Shown in pieces: positions 36,093 through 49,100 of a stretch of DNA of 64,000 nt; position 1 is the stretch's first letter, and every line of letters starts with the position of its first letter. Below the pieces are notes generated by a model. The model was not told the DNA's origin. It worked only from the letters and a program-made list of their open reading frames with translations, and searched no databases. The stretch lies in NCBI RefSeq assembly GCF_000004075.3, contig NC_026659.2:23578272-23642271 (forward strand), given 5' to 3'. The translations under genes and the position numbers were made by a program. Source of the stretch: Cucumis sativus (lineage: Eukaryota > Streptophyta > Magnoliopsida > Cucurbitales > Cucurbitaceae).

Positions 36093-36392
36093 TATTTTGT
36101 TAAACACAGAAAGTGAAAGTGCAATTGGAAATTGAAAGAGTGCTGAGAATTGAATGAAGTGATGATTTGTGAGTAATTTATTGATGGGAGTGAAATAAAA
36201 AGCTTAATATAGGAATTATTTTCCTTTTATGAATCTGTTTACCGTTGGGTTAGGAAAATTAAATGGAAAATTGGGTACCGTTAAGGAAAATATTTGGAAA
36301 TCTTATGTTCTTCAAAATTTGTTTCCATATCTGAAAGTTGGGTCAAAGTTAGTGGAAGTGTGTTAGTGCCATAATTGCATTTATTTGATATC

Positions 36393-36715
36393 CCACAAAT
36401 CCGACTCGCGGAGTAGTTACTCATAAAAGATCTCTAACACCTTAGACATTGCTCCCTTCTAATTTAGTGATTAATTATATTATTGAAATTTGTTCAAGGC
36501 AAGCCATAGTTTGGAGTTTTGATTATCAAACGAAAGAGTTTTATGAATTTTCCAATTATTTATTATGTTCCATTGAGGCTATGTTCTCAAAGTTGGTATA
36601 TATATAGTTCAGTTGTGTTCTCAAATGAGGCCATAAATGTGTATCTCTATATAAAAGATCAACTGGGAAGTTAGAACTTAGAAGTCTTTAAACCTCGGAT
36701 GTTAAAGTTCATTGA
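36393..36715. other. Intergenic spacer between palindrome and tRNA
   Basis: AT-rich sequence with no recognised feature apart from the immediate upstream flank of the tRNA. Confidence 0.6.
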
Positions 36716-36797
36716 GTGGGCGTGCCGGAGTGGTTATCGGGCATGACTAGAAATCATGTGGGCTTTGCCCGCGCAGGTTCGAATCCTGCCGCTCACG
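36716..36797 (+). tRNA. tRNA-Ser (anticodon AGA)
   Basis: A full cloverleaf can be drawn. The acceptor GTGGGCG pairs with CGCTCAC (one G-T), with discriminator G. The anticodon arm is CATGA-CTAGAAA-TCATG with anticodon AGA, read as IGA for UCU codons. The long variable arm GTGGGCTTTGCCCGC is the class II mark of serine tRNAs. The T arm is GCAGG-TTCGAAT-CCTGC, giving the B box GGTTCGAATCC. No intron. CCA is not encoded, as expected for a nuclear gene. A T run after the gene (TTTTCC) could serve Pol III termination. Confidence 0.95.
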
Positions 36798-37386
36798 CTT
36801 TTCCTCGTATTATATTTTCTTAAATTTAAAGCATCAAATATTTTTTGCACTTTCTTCAATTACTCCTTCTTAATTCTTGCTTAATAAGTTTTAAATTTAA
36901 ACAAACATACAACGTTTTATTTTTACTTTTTCTTATTTTCTCATCTTTAACTCTCTATATGGGGAAGCCAACATTGAGAATGCATGATATGAGTGAAAGT
37001 GAAAAATAAGTGTGAAATAGTAAGAATGAGAAAGAATAAATAACGAAAATTCAATAAACTCTAAGAGATTGATTATGTTCATTTTACAAAAATGCTATAA
37101 AACATGGGGTGGACTAAAATTTGTAGGTTCTTTTGGTATTTTCGCAATCATTTGCGAAAATTTCTTAAAAAGGAAAATGAATAAAATACAAAAATGGGAT
37201 ATTTTGTAATTTTACCATATTATAATTAGCTTTTTTTTTTTTTTTTTTTAAATATCTAACGAAACAGAGTTACCAAAATTAATAATATTCACAAAGGAAA
37301 TCAAAGACCATATAATAAATATTCTTAAAAAAGAAAAACCATATAATGAATAAGGCTTTGACTAACGGCAATGCATCACCGCCGAA
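36798..37386. other. Promoter region of the linker-histone-like gene
   Basis: AT-rich, with a T run at about 37231-37249. No separate gene is seen. No convincing TATA box was assigned. Confidence 0.5.
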
Positions 37387-40300
37387 ATGGAGATTTCCCA
37401 ATCCCAACTCTCTTCCATTCATCCGCCACCCGATAATCTAACGTCTTCCTCTTCTAAGCCACCGCATTCTGATCACCGTCATTCGCTCATTGCGGGGAGG
37501 TTCAGAGACGCCCTCTTCTCCGCCGTCGCTGCCAAATATTCGATCAATAATGGCACCGCCCACTCTTTGCCCTTCCGCTCCGACCAGTTCAAGTCTGTTA
37601 TCGACTGCCGAATTCATGAGAACTTTCCCTCCTTTCGAACTCCTACACATCTTCCTTATGCCTCGGTAACTTTCTTTCATATTGCCTGTCTTTTCTGTCG
37701 ATTAAGTTTTTAAAGTTTATTTGTACTTTATGCTTTTGTCTTTATGGACTTGACATTGGGATAAAAAAATTTGTTCGTTATGGTTGGAATTGAATCAACG
37801 GTTGTTGACGAATTGATATGTTTGGGAATGTAGATGATACTGAGAGCAATTGCTGAAGTTGGAGAGGAAGATGGGTTGAGTGAGGAGTCAATATCAGGGT
37901 TTATCATGAATGAGTACAAGGACTTGCCATGGGCACACTCAGCGTATTTGCGTCGCCATTTGGGGAAGCTCTGTGAAAATGGGGAGATAGTGAAATTAAA
38001 ATGTGGGAGGTATAACTTTAAGGTGGAGGATAAGGGAGTAAAGAGGAAGAAAGGGAGGAGGAAGTCGGGAGGAAGGAGTCGGTACCGAGAAGTGAAGAGT
38101 GCTGATGAGATAGAAGAGGATTTTGATAGGAAAAAACGATCAAAGAAATTGATCATCATAGGACCCCGTGTGGAGGAGGTGGTCACAAGTAATGGGACTG
38201 AAGAACAAAGTGATTTGTGTAGAGAGGTGACTGTTGGAGTTGAAAAGGTAGATCACGTTGGAGAAGGGCAAATTGTGGTGCATGAACAAAAAGAAGTTGA
38301 AGTAGATGAAATGGTTGACAAACAGCATGGAGAGAAAAGCAAGCATAAACATGGGGCTAAAGTTTTTAATTGGAAAAAGCAATCTCAAAATTTGGTGATC
38401 TTAGGTCTTCGTGCTCCATTAGCTAATAAGGAGATTGAGAAACAAAGTGGTTCATTGGGGGAAGAAGTTCGTGAAGTTGAAGGAGATCACACGAAAGGAG
38501 GCCAAATTCAAGTGCGTGGTGAAGTTGATGAAGTTCAACCAGATGTATTGATTCACCAAACTTGTGAAAAGGAAGTCAAGAGTAGAGATGGTTTTCAAGA
38601 TTTTGATGAGAAAAAGCAATCACAGAATGTGGTGGCTGGAAATATCGGTGCACAGGAGGCACCAACAATGGCATGGAATGAAGAAAAACGTGGTTCGCCG
38701 AGAGAAGAAATTTGTGGAGCTAAAGAAAGTGGTTATGACCATGACAGGCAAGTAATAATGATATATGAACTTAAAGAAGTTAATGGTAGAGATGGGGTTG
38801 AAGATTTTGGTGGGAGAAAACAATCACAGGATCTAGTGATTGTTGGACTTCATTCAAAAGAGGCACTAATGACTAAAGGGACTGAAGACCAATGTAGTTC
38901 GTTCAGAAAAAATGTTGACGACGGGGTTGAAGGAAAACATGCACAAGCTGGCCAAACTGAAGTGCTAGATAAATTCAAAGAAGTTCAAGTTGAAATAATT
39001 GACGAGCACCCTGAGGAGGAAAAACAAGGAGAAAGGATGGAAGAACCAAAAGAGGTACTACATATGATTCCATCTTATGCTGCCTTGCGTGCTATTACTA
39101 TCTATTTTGTTTCTTGCTTGTAGAATAGGCATACAGTAAAAAAATATCATATGGATAGAATAGAATTCAAGTGAAAAAGAAATGTCAAAAGATCATATAA
39201 TAAAATAAATCTTATTGTTGGCATGCCTCATTGTGTTAATATCAAAGCGAAGAGCAGGCAGTATGATAAATTTTAAAGAAGCTAAATTATCAACCTAAAA
39301 TCTTAAGTTGATAGATTATAGTAAGTTTTAATTATATCAATACTTTAACACTCTTCTCTTGTGGAAATCAATATTAAGTTGATGAATTGTAATAAATTTA
39401 AAATATTTCAACAAAAGGAGATTATGTTACATAATCAGGTAATTTTTTTCCTATTCAATATAAATAGCGGAAATTATACATTTTCAACCCTTAACTTATT
39501 TAGCTCCTTTCTTCCTCACTCACTGCTGGTGGAGGTGGTGTCCTGCTCTCGTTGTCAGTTGGCTCTGAAAGAAAGCCAGAAATAGGATTTCATCTTGTGC
39601 TTGTTGGGAGATGAAGCAGAAGAATCCTTCTCCTTTATTTTCTTTTACCTAGCTAGCCCATTATTCTTAAGAATCTCTACAATTGTGACAAAAGTAGTGA
39701 TTGTTGTAATATTACAAAGAAGGATTGTCCAGGTAGTACAATTACTCAAACCATAAACAAAACGAGAATCAATAAAAGTATAACTTTGAAGTCATTTAAA
39801 CTAATATCAATAAAAACTAATCCAATTCTCCCAAATTACTCAACTTACCAAATAAGATTTTGCATGCAAATCAATTCACAAGTAAACAAAAAAAAAAAAG
39901 TTTGTAGACCATAGCTCTTAGAAAGCTCTTAATGACAAGAATTAAAAGCTAGGAATTGATAATTCAGGTAATGGAAAACAATAAAAGAATCAGACAAAAA
40001 TATATAGGGATAAGTTAGACTTATTGAATTGGTGAGATTATCATGAGTTGCAGCCAAATTTGTCCAGTCACGCAAATAAGAAGCTGCACCTGGGTTGGAA
40101 CGTACACATTTATTATTAAATTAAGTTAGCATGCATAGTCAAGTAAAACTTTAGGCTTCTTATATCCTAGACTAATACTAACATTTTTGAAAAAACTAAA
40201 ATACAACAAGGTATTGTTGTGAATAACGAAATTACAACAAGTCTTGTCACTAACCAAATATCAATCACTTGTTTGGTACGTAGCTTCATCATTACAGTAG

Positions 40301-43064
40301 ATCGATCGATTATTAGTGCAAGACCTAATAAAAACACAATAATTTTCAAGAGTTACAAACTAGGTTCAACACTTTGTAAGAGATTAAAATGATCAAGTGA
40401 AGCTTGAGAACAAAAAAACTAAAGAGAGTAATACACCACCAACTAAATAAAACACTATCATGTAATATACTCTATGTAAAAGAGGTTGCTAAAAAGTGTT
40501 TAAGAGACACTATCGCTTATACCTAGTGATATGAAAAACCAAAAGTTTGAAAATAGATTATTATCAAGAAAGTTTTTCTATTTTTAATGGCAAATACTCA
40601 TGTTTAATTTAATTTAACTTCCTAAATTGTATATCTCATTCAATTAGAAGCAATAAGTTAGGTTATACAACAATTTACTCTCAAGTTAGTAACAAATTAG
40701 TCTTGTAATTTCAAATTTAGAACAATTCAGTTCATACCGTAACAAATGTTCAATGTGAAGCCATATCATTGGCAATTAATGCTACCACAACCCCAACCCC
40801 AACCTGTGTCATGGCCAATGATATGGTTGGGATGGCCGCATCCGTATCCTGATAATCAATTCTTTGAGGCAAATCAAGATAACAATCATAGATGTTGTAT
40901 AGTTATGTAAGAGTTTTGAATAAGATTAAATGTAGAAACTATGAATTATGAATGCAATAGTTTCTTCATTTGTTTCTTGAAGAATAATACCAAATTCTTG
41001 TTGTTCTTTTACTAGATTTTTACCATTCTTTTTGTGTGAAGTAAAGTTCTTTAAAGAAAGAAAGTAGAAGGGTATTTTTAATATACAAGACAATTAGGTT
41101 TTTACAAGATTCATTAGAATCTCATCAAGATCAACATATACAACCAAACAAAAGCTTTGACCAAAAAGAAAAAATATATATAAAAAAAGACACAACTACT
41201 AATATTTTTGCATCTTAAACTAACATCACATTCATTCATACCTAGATATACAAACACCTTAAAAGCTGGATTTTTTTTTTGAGGAATTTCATCAAACACA
41301 TGGTGGGCAAATTCAAATTTGGTAAGGCCATAAAAACTTTCCAATAGCAAATGCCCTTTTCCCTCAAGGGTACCATAAAAACAGAGTCTATATTGTTTCA
41401 TAAGCAAATCCAACATACCTTCCTCCATAAAAAAAAATTCTTCGCTCGCTCCTTCCAAAGAGAAAATTAATGCGAAAGCAAAGACATTTTGTGAGGGTTT
41501 TGAGTGAAGAGACGGGCATGAGGGGGCGGTGGCGGTGACGACACCGGGAGATGGTCGGATGAAGGTGGTCGGATGGAGATGGCCTTGTTCGTATGAGGGT
41601 TTGGAAAAATGTTAAGGAACTTTAGATTTGGGGGAAAAGCTTTAATAGACTTTAATTTTCATTTAAAATTAATTTTATTTTAATAAATTAAATAAATTAT
41701 TTATGTAACTTCTATGACATTAAATAACTGTCACGGAAACGGTTATCTGAAAAATTCCGTCTTTTTCCGCCAAAAACGCGGATTTTTACTTTTTGTGACA
41801 GTTTTTTTTTCCTCCCTTCTATTTTTTGATGTACACAACTGTCGTAGTATATAGTTTTTGTTGTAGTGTGTGAGGGTTGGGTGATGATTAGAGGGATAGA
41901 TTTGCTAATGATATTTTGTTATGGAGAGAAGTTTGATATTTTAAATATTTATGTGTGGTTGGATGAAACTAATATTGAGTTAACTTTTATCTGTGTTTTA
42001 CGTTTCGTTTTCATCACCCGAGAAAGACCGTTTGAGTTTCACTTTCACCTTCGGAAGGTGTTATTTACATGTTTACATCACCTTCTCTATAGCTGTTTAT
42101 ATTTTCTCTCCAAGATTTTTTTTGTTTGGAGTTTACTTTTAATATATTTTTAAACATATGTTTCCATTTTAGCTTCACGTTAATCAAATTTATGATTATA
42201 ATGTAGAGAGCATCCGTGGGATCAATCAGAGATCCTGTTGAAGAAGCCACTTTGGAGTTTTTTGATGCTATGTCGTACCATAGCAATGCTGAAGAAAATA
42301 GAGTGATTGATGATGCTGAAGGTTGCAAGAAGTTACTAGAGGAAAATGAAAATTTGGAATTCTTTGACGCGAAGTCTGACCATGGATACGATGGGGTGAA
42401 TGAAACAATTGGTGCTCAATCTTCTAAGGAGATGATACTAGGTGAAGTTAGCAATAAGCAGAATAGACTGGAAGAACGACCATCCAAGTTTAGTGATGAT
42501 CAAACTAAAACAAGGAAGGGTTGCGAGGCCGAGGACCTTCAACTAACCAAGGAGCATTCCCAAGTTAGATGGCCATCTAAAATAACTGAAACCCTAGCGA
42601 AGCATTCAAAACAAGTGACGCCTAGAGCTGCTGAGGCAGACAAAAATGAAAAGTCTGAGGCATTATCGCCTGAAGATATTATTTGTAGTCCAAGTCAACC
42701 TTGGGGGCATCGTGGTCGAGGGAGGCCTCGGAAGTTGAAAGTTCAAGAAACTTTGGCAACTTCATTATCCTCATTGGCTCACGATGGTGACCAGCGATAT
42801 CTGGCATCAAATGTTGTAGACAGAGAGGCATCTGGCCCAAATACAGGCGATGGCACCCGTCATATTGATCAGCAAGGACTCAACCTGCCAAGAGGTCGGG
42901 GGAGAGGCTGGGGAAGGCCTCGAGTAGTTAGACAAGACCAGAATTCAGGATCACGGACATTCTCACCTTCCAAGCATTTGAACCATCGGCAATCTCCTGG
43001 AAAGAGACGTGGAAGGCCTTCGAGGCAAAAATTTGATGAAGATACTGTATCTCAACTTCTTTAG
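37387..43064 (+). CDS. Linker-histone-fold (H15) protein with AT-hooks
   Basis: Three exons in phase: 37387-37665, 37834-39054, 42207-43064, giving 785 aa. Residues about 88-157, across the first junction, form an H1/H5 globular domain: HLPYAS-MILRAIAEV.. DGLSEESISGFI.. LPWAHSAYLRRHLGKLCENGEIVKL..YNF. A basic patch KRKKGRRKSGG follows. Residues ~189-490 hold four imperfect repeats (about 189, 270, 349, 417) around KKQSQNLVIxGLR and acidic tails. The C-terminal exon has FFDA repeats and three AT-hooks: RGRGRPRK, RGRGWGRPR and KRRGRPSR. Such GH1-AT-hook proteins bind AT-rich linker or nucleosomal DNA in the nucleus. The second intron is 3.15 kb and carries transposon traces. Extra exons inside it cannot be excluded. 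After the stop, another frame stays open with coding-like sequence to 43168. Confidence 0.85.
41114..41458 (-). pseudogene. Possible pentatricopeptide-repeat (PPR) gene fragment
   Basis: The minus frame gives ESFYGLTKFEFAHHVFDEIP followed by QKKNPAF and a decayed remainder. This looks like one PPR motif of the PLS type (YGL..FAHxVFDEIPQ) followed by the NPAF-W-x linker style of plant organelle RNA-editing or maturation factors. Only about 40 residues are convincing and the reading then runs into hydrophobic noise. The fragment lies about 400 bp inside a CACTA-like terminus, so it may be captured host sequence. Confidence 0.35.
41690..41868 (+). mobile_element. CACTA-type transposon terminus
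   Basis: TTTTTGTTGTAGTG at 41855-41868 is the reverse complement of a CACTACAACAAAAA terminus. The ~170 bp before it contain inverted short words (CTGTCAC / GTGACAG, CCGTCTTT, ACAACTGTCG) of subterminal type. The matching left end was not found in the intron, so the element is truncated or its other end has diverged. Confidence 0.55.
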
Positions 43065-46000
43065 AAAAGAAGCAGCAAGAAGATAATAAGGGTCTTGGTT
43101 GTGGCCGTGGCATTGGAAGTTCTTCTAGTGAAAGGATGAAGGAAAGGGGATCATTTGATAATCAGTAATCACTAGATGTCCAAGTGCTGACTATATTAAT
43201 TAGTACTTAAGAAAATTTAACATCTGACCGTTGTATGCTTCACTTAGTTTACCTGTTTCCTTTTATCATCACACCTTAATAAAATTTCCACTTTTAACTA
43301 TTGAAGCTAGTTGTGTTTCAAGTTATGCAATTAGATGTATTATACGAGGAATAAGAGCAAAATGTTGCAAGAAGTGATGGTTACTCTCGAATACCCTCAT
43401 GATCTCTTTCCTGCATCACTCCCAGCTTCTCCATCCAATCGCATGTCTATCCTTGTGATCAGTGACTCCGTCCTTCAAACTGAAGACCAACTGTTTCATC
43501 AAAGAACAGTGCCCTATCAGGCAAATTTTCCAGCTTTTCGTGGACTAAGTTTCTTCATGACCCAACTGGTAGGTTATCACCATACCAATGCCAACACAAT
43601 AATTGAATTCATTTAATCTCTCTCCTTTTAATAACAGTTGAGTTAACTATAGGTCTATCCATGCTTTTTTGTCGTTGGAATAGGGCATAAAGATAGGTAG
43701 AATATTAGATTCTTTCGTGTTCCTTAATGACCAAGCGTCTGTATGATTAATTTGACTTAATTGCTTATATTATTAGATTAAATTTTTATTCAATTACGAA
43801 ATATGCCTTGATAGCTTTTACGAAAACTAGCCATACATGTCGATGGATCAAAGCCTTAACTAACTGTTGGTTGATTGAGGTGCATACCTTGCCCCTCTCA
43901 AAAGTACTTTTCTCCCCTCCAACCAACCAAACGAAAGTACTCCTTTTCCGTATACTATTCCCCACCAACCAAAAACAAATCCATAATTGTACTCATCTTA
44001 GATTAGAACATAAATCAAATGATGAATTGAATGAATCAATAGATATGGTTGAAGAATTTTCAATTAATTTGGTGCATAAAAAAGAATGTTCAGTAGTTAT
44101 TGCATGTTTTATTCCTAAATCTAATGCACATAATATGAATATGATCTTACATATAGAAAACAATCAAATTTTGGTTTAGTTACTTCAAAGTAAACATTAA
44201 GTTCCCATTCCAGTGGTTCTTAGAAACCCTATTGTTAATTATAGTTTTCTTTCTCTTTAAAAAAAATGTTTTACAAAACCCAACCAAAATTTAAAAATGA
44301 AGACTAATTCAAACAGTTACATATATTTTTTTCCTTTTGAAATCTTGCTTAGAATTCAAATGTTTTTATGAAATAAAATTTTCATAAACGGAAAATAAGA
44401 AAAGAAAGAAAGAAGAAAGCTTATAATTGAATGAAAAGATGCATGTGATTACCAACCTCATTTAAGTTTAAATCGACAGTAGTTAAGTACAGTATAGATC
44501 AAATATGAATAACAATTGATAGATGCAATTTATTATAATTGATATTATTTTATTTTTTTCTTTGGGGCTAAAAGCTTATTAGATACTATAAACTCTTTAT
44601 GGTCTTTTTATATCTATTTTAATACATGTTCCATTATTATTGTATTATATCTTTCTCTTCAAATTTGCATGGGACAAAATACACACATATATATATCTTT
44701 AATAATTGATAGATTAAAAAGGATAAAAAAAATTTTTATGGTTATAAATGTACAAAATAATTAAAGTTGAAATGAAAAGGATTCTAAAAATATGAAAGTA
44801 AACGTGAAAATTACTACTATACCAACAAAGTGTACACTTCCATTTTAGTGACTTAACAACAAAAATTTCAAAGCAAAACTTGATTTGGTGAGCAATCCTA
44901 TATTAGATGATCTACTGAAAATTTCATTCTTAGAAACCTCGAAAACAATAATGGAGTATCATGAAATCATAGTTTTTATATGTATGAATTGCACAAATTA
45001 GGGAAGTAGTGGTTGGCCCTTCTGTATCTATTCATGAATAATGTTTTAGATTGTGTATTATATATAACCCTATCTTTACCTATAATATTGTGTAATTTGA
45101 ACATTGAAAGCCATAAAATCATATGTAGAAGCCTTTTATATTCCTTAGTTATAAAATAAAGAAAGACTTAGATTGTAAGTTGTAGGCAATGGGAAGGACA
45201 TGATATTGAGTTAAGACTTGGAATGCAAATGATTGTTATTTCTTGTAATAAAAAAACCCTATAAATTGATTTTGGTTGGAGAGATATTACCAAACAGATC
45301 CTCTCTTTAGGTTAAAACTTCCCTAAAGAAGTACAAAAGTTAGGTTTAGGAAAGTGAATTTGTGATGAGGATATATATATTATTATAGAGCAATCAAATG
45401 GGTATTAAAAGAACAACATTCAACAACAATAATAATAAGATATGAAAAGAAGACACAAAGTTAAGATTCTCAAAAGTAGAAAATGAAGGTTTTTGAAGAG
45501 TTAGTTTACTTTACAGTTACGCCACGCCGTCAGTTTTAATGTGTTAGGTTGAGAAAACGTTTTAAGTTTCCAACATTACTCACTATCACAAAAGTTAATG
45601 CTATAATTAGGACTTTGATGGTACATTTTAGAAAAATAAAATCTCTCATTATTTAGTACTAGCTACCCCATTCCTAATTAAAACTTAATTCTATCAGAAA
45701 AACGACTCAAAGAAAAAAATTATGGATAATTGTCTAAATAGAAAAATATTCCACGGATGCACGTGAGTTTGAGGTTGAGATGGGTTGGATTATCGCTATC
45801 GTGTTATTTCTTTTAATCTTTTTCTTTTATTAACTTAAAATACTTAAATTTGTTTAGATAATTAAAATTTCGTTAAATATTAAAATCTAACCTATCTATT
45901 ACAAGCTTAAAAACAAACCTATTATAATAATATATATAACATTAGAAATTCAAGTTGAATTAGGTCCATCTAAATTTAAAGAAAAACATAAATCATTCAA

Positions 46001-46074
46001 TCCAATCGAACCCAAAAATAATTTGGATTGAATAGTATGGATTGTTCATGTTGTTGGGTATGAAACATCCTTGA

Positions 46075-46175
46075 CATAATATCACTTTATATCAATAATA
46101 GACATCTATATTGAATGTATTAGTGATGGAGACGACGAAATTTTAGTATATTTATAAATATTGTAATTTTATTTT
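46075..46175. repeat. Dispersed short repeat, copy B
   Basis: AATATCACTTTATATCAATAATAGACATC.. and ..TATATTTATAAATATTGTAATTTTATTTTGG share order and spacing with the copy at 30.3 kb. Edges are approximate. Confidence 0.45.
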
Positions 46176-49100
46176 GGTTGAATTTGAGAAGAATAATAGA
46201 AAAGAAAAGATTTAAAAGGGAATTGTTAATAATAAATAAGGAATGAAGAGAAATTGTAGAAATAGAAAAGGAGAGTATTGAAAGAAAGAGAATTGACAAA
46301 AGTTGACTGAGTTTATGTCCACAAAAAACGAAGGGAGAATCAAAGTCAAATAAACTAAAACCTACCAAATTCTTAGAAATTTCCTAACATGTGATTATGT
46401 GTATATATATATATTGATTGGGTTTACTTAATTATTATATTGACCCATTAGGGCATTACTATTAAATTTGCCAAACTCATCAATATTAATTAACTTTGCG
46501 CTCTCAACGGCGGTGTTTTCACAATAAACTAACTTTGCCTAACCCAAAGACATCATCACTCCCACTCTCAATCAAAACTTTTTCTATATCACAAACTGAT
46601 ATTAATATATGTTTCTCATAACGACTTTAGTGCTATTTTTCTTAACCTATTTGTTTCATAAGTTATTAAATCATATACTTATTTTTTTTAAATTACTAAT
46701 TTTGAGCACGAATGTTTTTAGTAGAACACATTAGGAAGGTATTGTTTGAAAAAATGTCCTAAAAAGAAAATTCAATTCAATAACTCATACAGTCTAATTC
46801 ATTTTTAGGATTGTGAAGCTCTTCTTTGATAAATGTGTGCTTGATTAGCCCTTCTTCTTGAACCATTTTTTAATAATAATAATTATCATTTTTGTTGGAA
46901 TTAATCATATATCAAAGTTAGCAATATTTTCTTCTGTGTATCATTATGATGACGACTTATAATTGGCAATCACAAACTCCTAGATATACGCTTTATTTAT
47001 AATATTATAGTGTTAAGAAATCACAAACTCCTAGATGCTTTTATAATATCATCTCCAAATATCAAATTTTCTTACTTAGTATCAATTGTATGGCTTTTAA
47101 ACCTAATATCACATATTTGGTGCATGTTGAATAGTATTAGTACGCATCCCTAAAATGATATATGGATAAAGAATAACGTAACTTAAAATCAAACACATCT
47201 TTTTAAAAAAGGGGTGGGGTAAGTATTTTTCTATTTATATTTATAAAATATAATATTTAAAGTATGGTACCTACATGATACAATAATAATAACTATAATA
47301 ATATATAATAAGACATAATACAACTCTAAATCCTAAACTCATTTTTATAAAAAGCTCAAGTTAAACAAACTAACAATCTAACACATAAATCCTATACCCA
47401 AACGATAATATAGTGCATCTCAAACATAAACTAAGAAGACAATCAATTGTTTTTTTTTTTTTCATAAACTAAAGAAAGACAAGTTTATGAATAAATAGTT
47501 TAAAAAAATTATCGCATAATTTAAATGTTTTTTTTAACAGTATAGAGTCATACTTCAAATTTCATGATTGATAATACATGTTAATGTCAATTTGAGATTT
47601 GTTCATGTTGAATATACATGTCTTAACTCAATTGACTATATTTATGCTCTAAGCGCATATTGCTTTCTAAACCCTACTTTAAGTGCTAATGTATTATAAA
47701 ATGAATATCTCAAATGTGATCATGTATATACTGTCAATTTCGAGATTAGATGTTCAATTCTCTCCCTCTATCCAATAATTAAATAAAAGTGATTCATAAT
47801 CAAATAGGTTTGAAGAAAAAGTTCTTCATACCACCTTTTTACAATCACATATATTCTAAATCCACCAATAAAATAGGAGTGGTATAAACATCAACTTGGA
47901 TATAAAATTCGGTCATTCATGCATATATAGTATTTTACTAATGTGTTCTATATAGGTTTCAATCTTCATTTTACCACAAAATTTAACTAAAAGAAAAAAT
48001 GAATTACATACATTATCTCATTGAGAAAAATATTGTATAAGAATTATAACAATTTGTTTAGTAGGACAATAAATAATATTAAAAAGCGTCAATCATAGAG
48101 TTAAATTTGTCTTAACTAAACAATCAATATATCATGTAATATAACTATGTGTCAAATGTTTTAATCACACACTACACTATAATAATGTTAGAATTATGTT
48201 TAAATAGATAAATGCATCTTTTATATATCCTTTAAAAAAAATTTATTTTCATTTTATTTTGTATCCTCCTCAGATAATTACAACTAACTATTTAGGTTTT
48301 TCATAAATTATACTTTTTTTCTTCTCTTAAATAAGTTGTACTAAATTAAAACTACAAATCTCATTTGCAAGTGTCTTTATAAGCTAGTTCTCTTAAGAAA
48401 TTGCTAAATATTTTTAAAATGGTACTTTAAAGCAGTAAAACAACACTTAAGAAAACAGATAAGAATGATCTTAAAAGTTGAATCTTAAAAATCGAAATAA
48501 ATGCCTCCCAAATCCAAATCATAACCAATAAAATCGAATACACAAATATAGTAACAAAATAAAGAAGGAAATCAAAACAAACACAGTATCAGGACTAACT
48601 AATTACCCAAAAGTGTAGGTGGATAAACAAATCGATAATATATTGCAAATTAGATTCACTATCCAAAAAAAAAAAAAAAAAAAAAGTGGATTTGAATTTG
48701 AAATGTATGCAATAATTGAATCACATGATTGACAAAAACAAAATTCCTTTTAATCTAAAACTTACAAGAAAAAAAAAAAAAAGAACATTGATATCAATCA
48801 ATAGTAGGAAAAAGGATTAAATGGAATGATTTAATAATTAATTTATGAAGTTAAAGAAGGAAAGAGAGAAAAAATAAAAACAATTCTTTCTACTCTTAAG
48901 TTTTGAAAGTGTCATGAAATTTGAAAATTGAAAACTAAATATAATAAATAATAAAATGAAAAATGAAAGAAATAAAAAAAAGAAAAAAAGAAAAAAAGGT
49001 GGAAGACGGCGGTGGATGGAGGGGAAGGGTCAAAGCGGAGAGTGGTGGTTTCGTATGGACGTGGCTTTCTTTGGGTCCCACGCGCAATTACAGCTTCACA

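Larger units (their letters stand above)
34157..36392. repeat. Large inverted duplication (palindrome, ~1.1-kb arms)
   Basis: The arms, about 34157-35252 and 35283-36392, are reverse complements with scattered substitutions and a few indels. The centre spacer is only about 30 bp (35253-35282). Innermost matching words are TGGAAAAATTTATTTTCCAA and TTGGAAAATAAATTTTTCCA. The homology covers promoter, 5'UTR and full coding region of the two B3 genes. Outer limits fade near AAATAAATAC and its mirror. Confidence 0.92.
39055..42206. other. Long second intron of the linker-histone-like gene
   Basis: A 3.15-kb intron by the GAG/GTACTA donor and the TGTAG/AGAGC acceptor. It holds a possible PPR fragment and a CACTA-type terminus near its 3' end. 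The rest is AT-rich without recognised genes. Confidence 0.65.

Noticed and set aside
43335..43616. 93-aa plus-strand frame after the linker-histone-like gene
   Set aside because: Moderately complex but no recognised motif, and it begins inside the likely 3'UTR; insufficient support.
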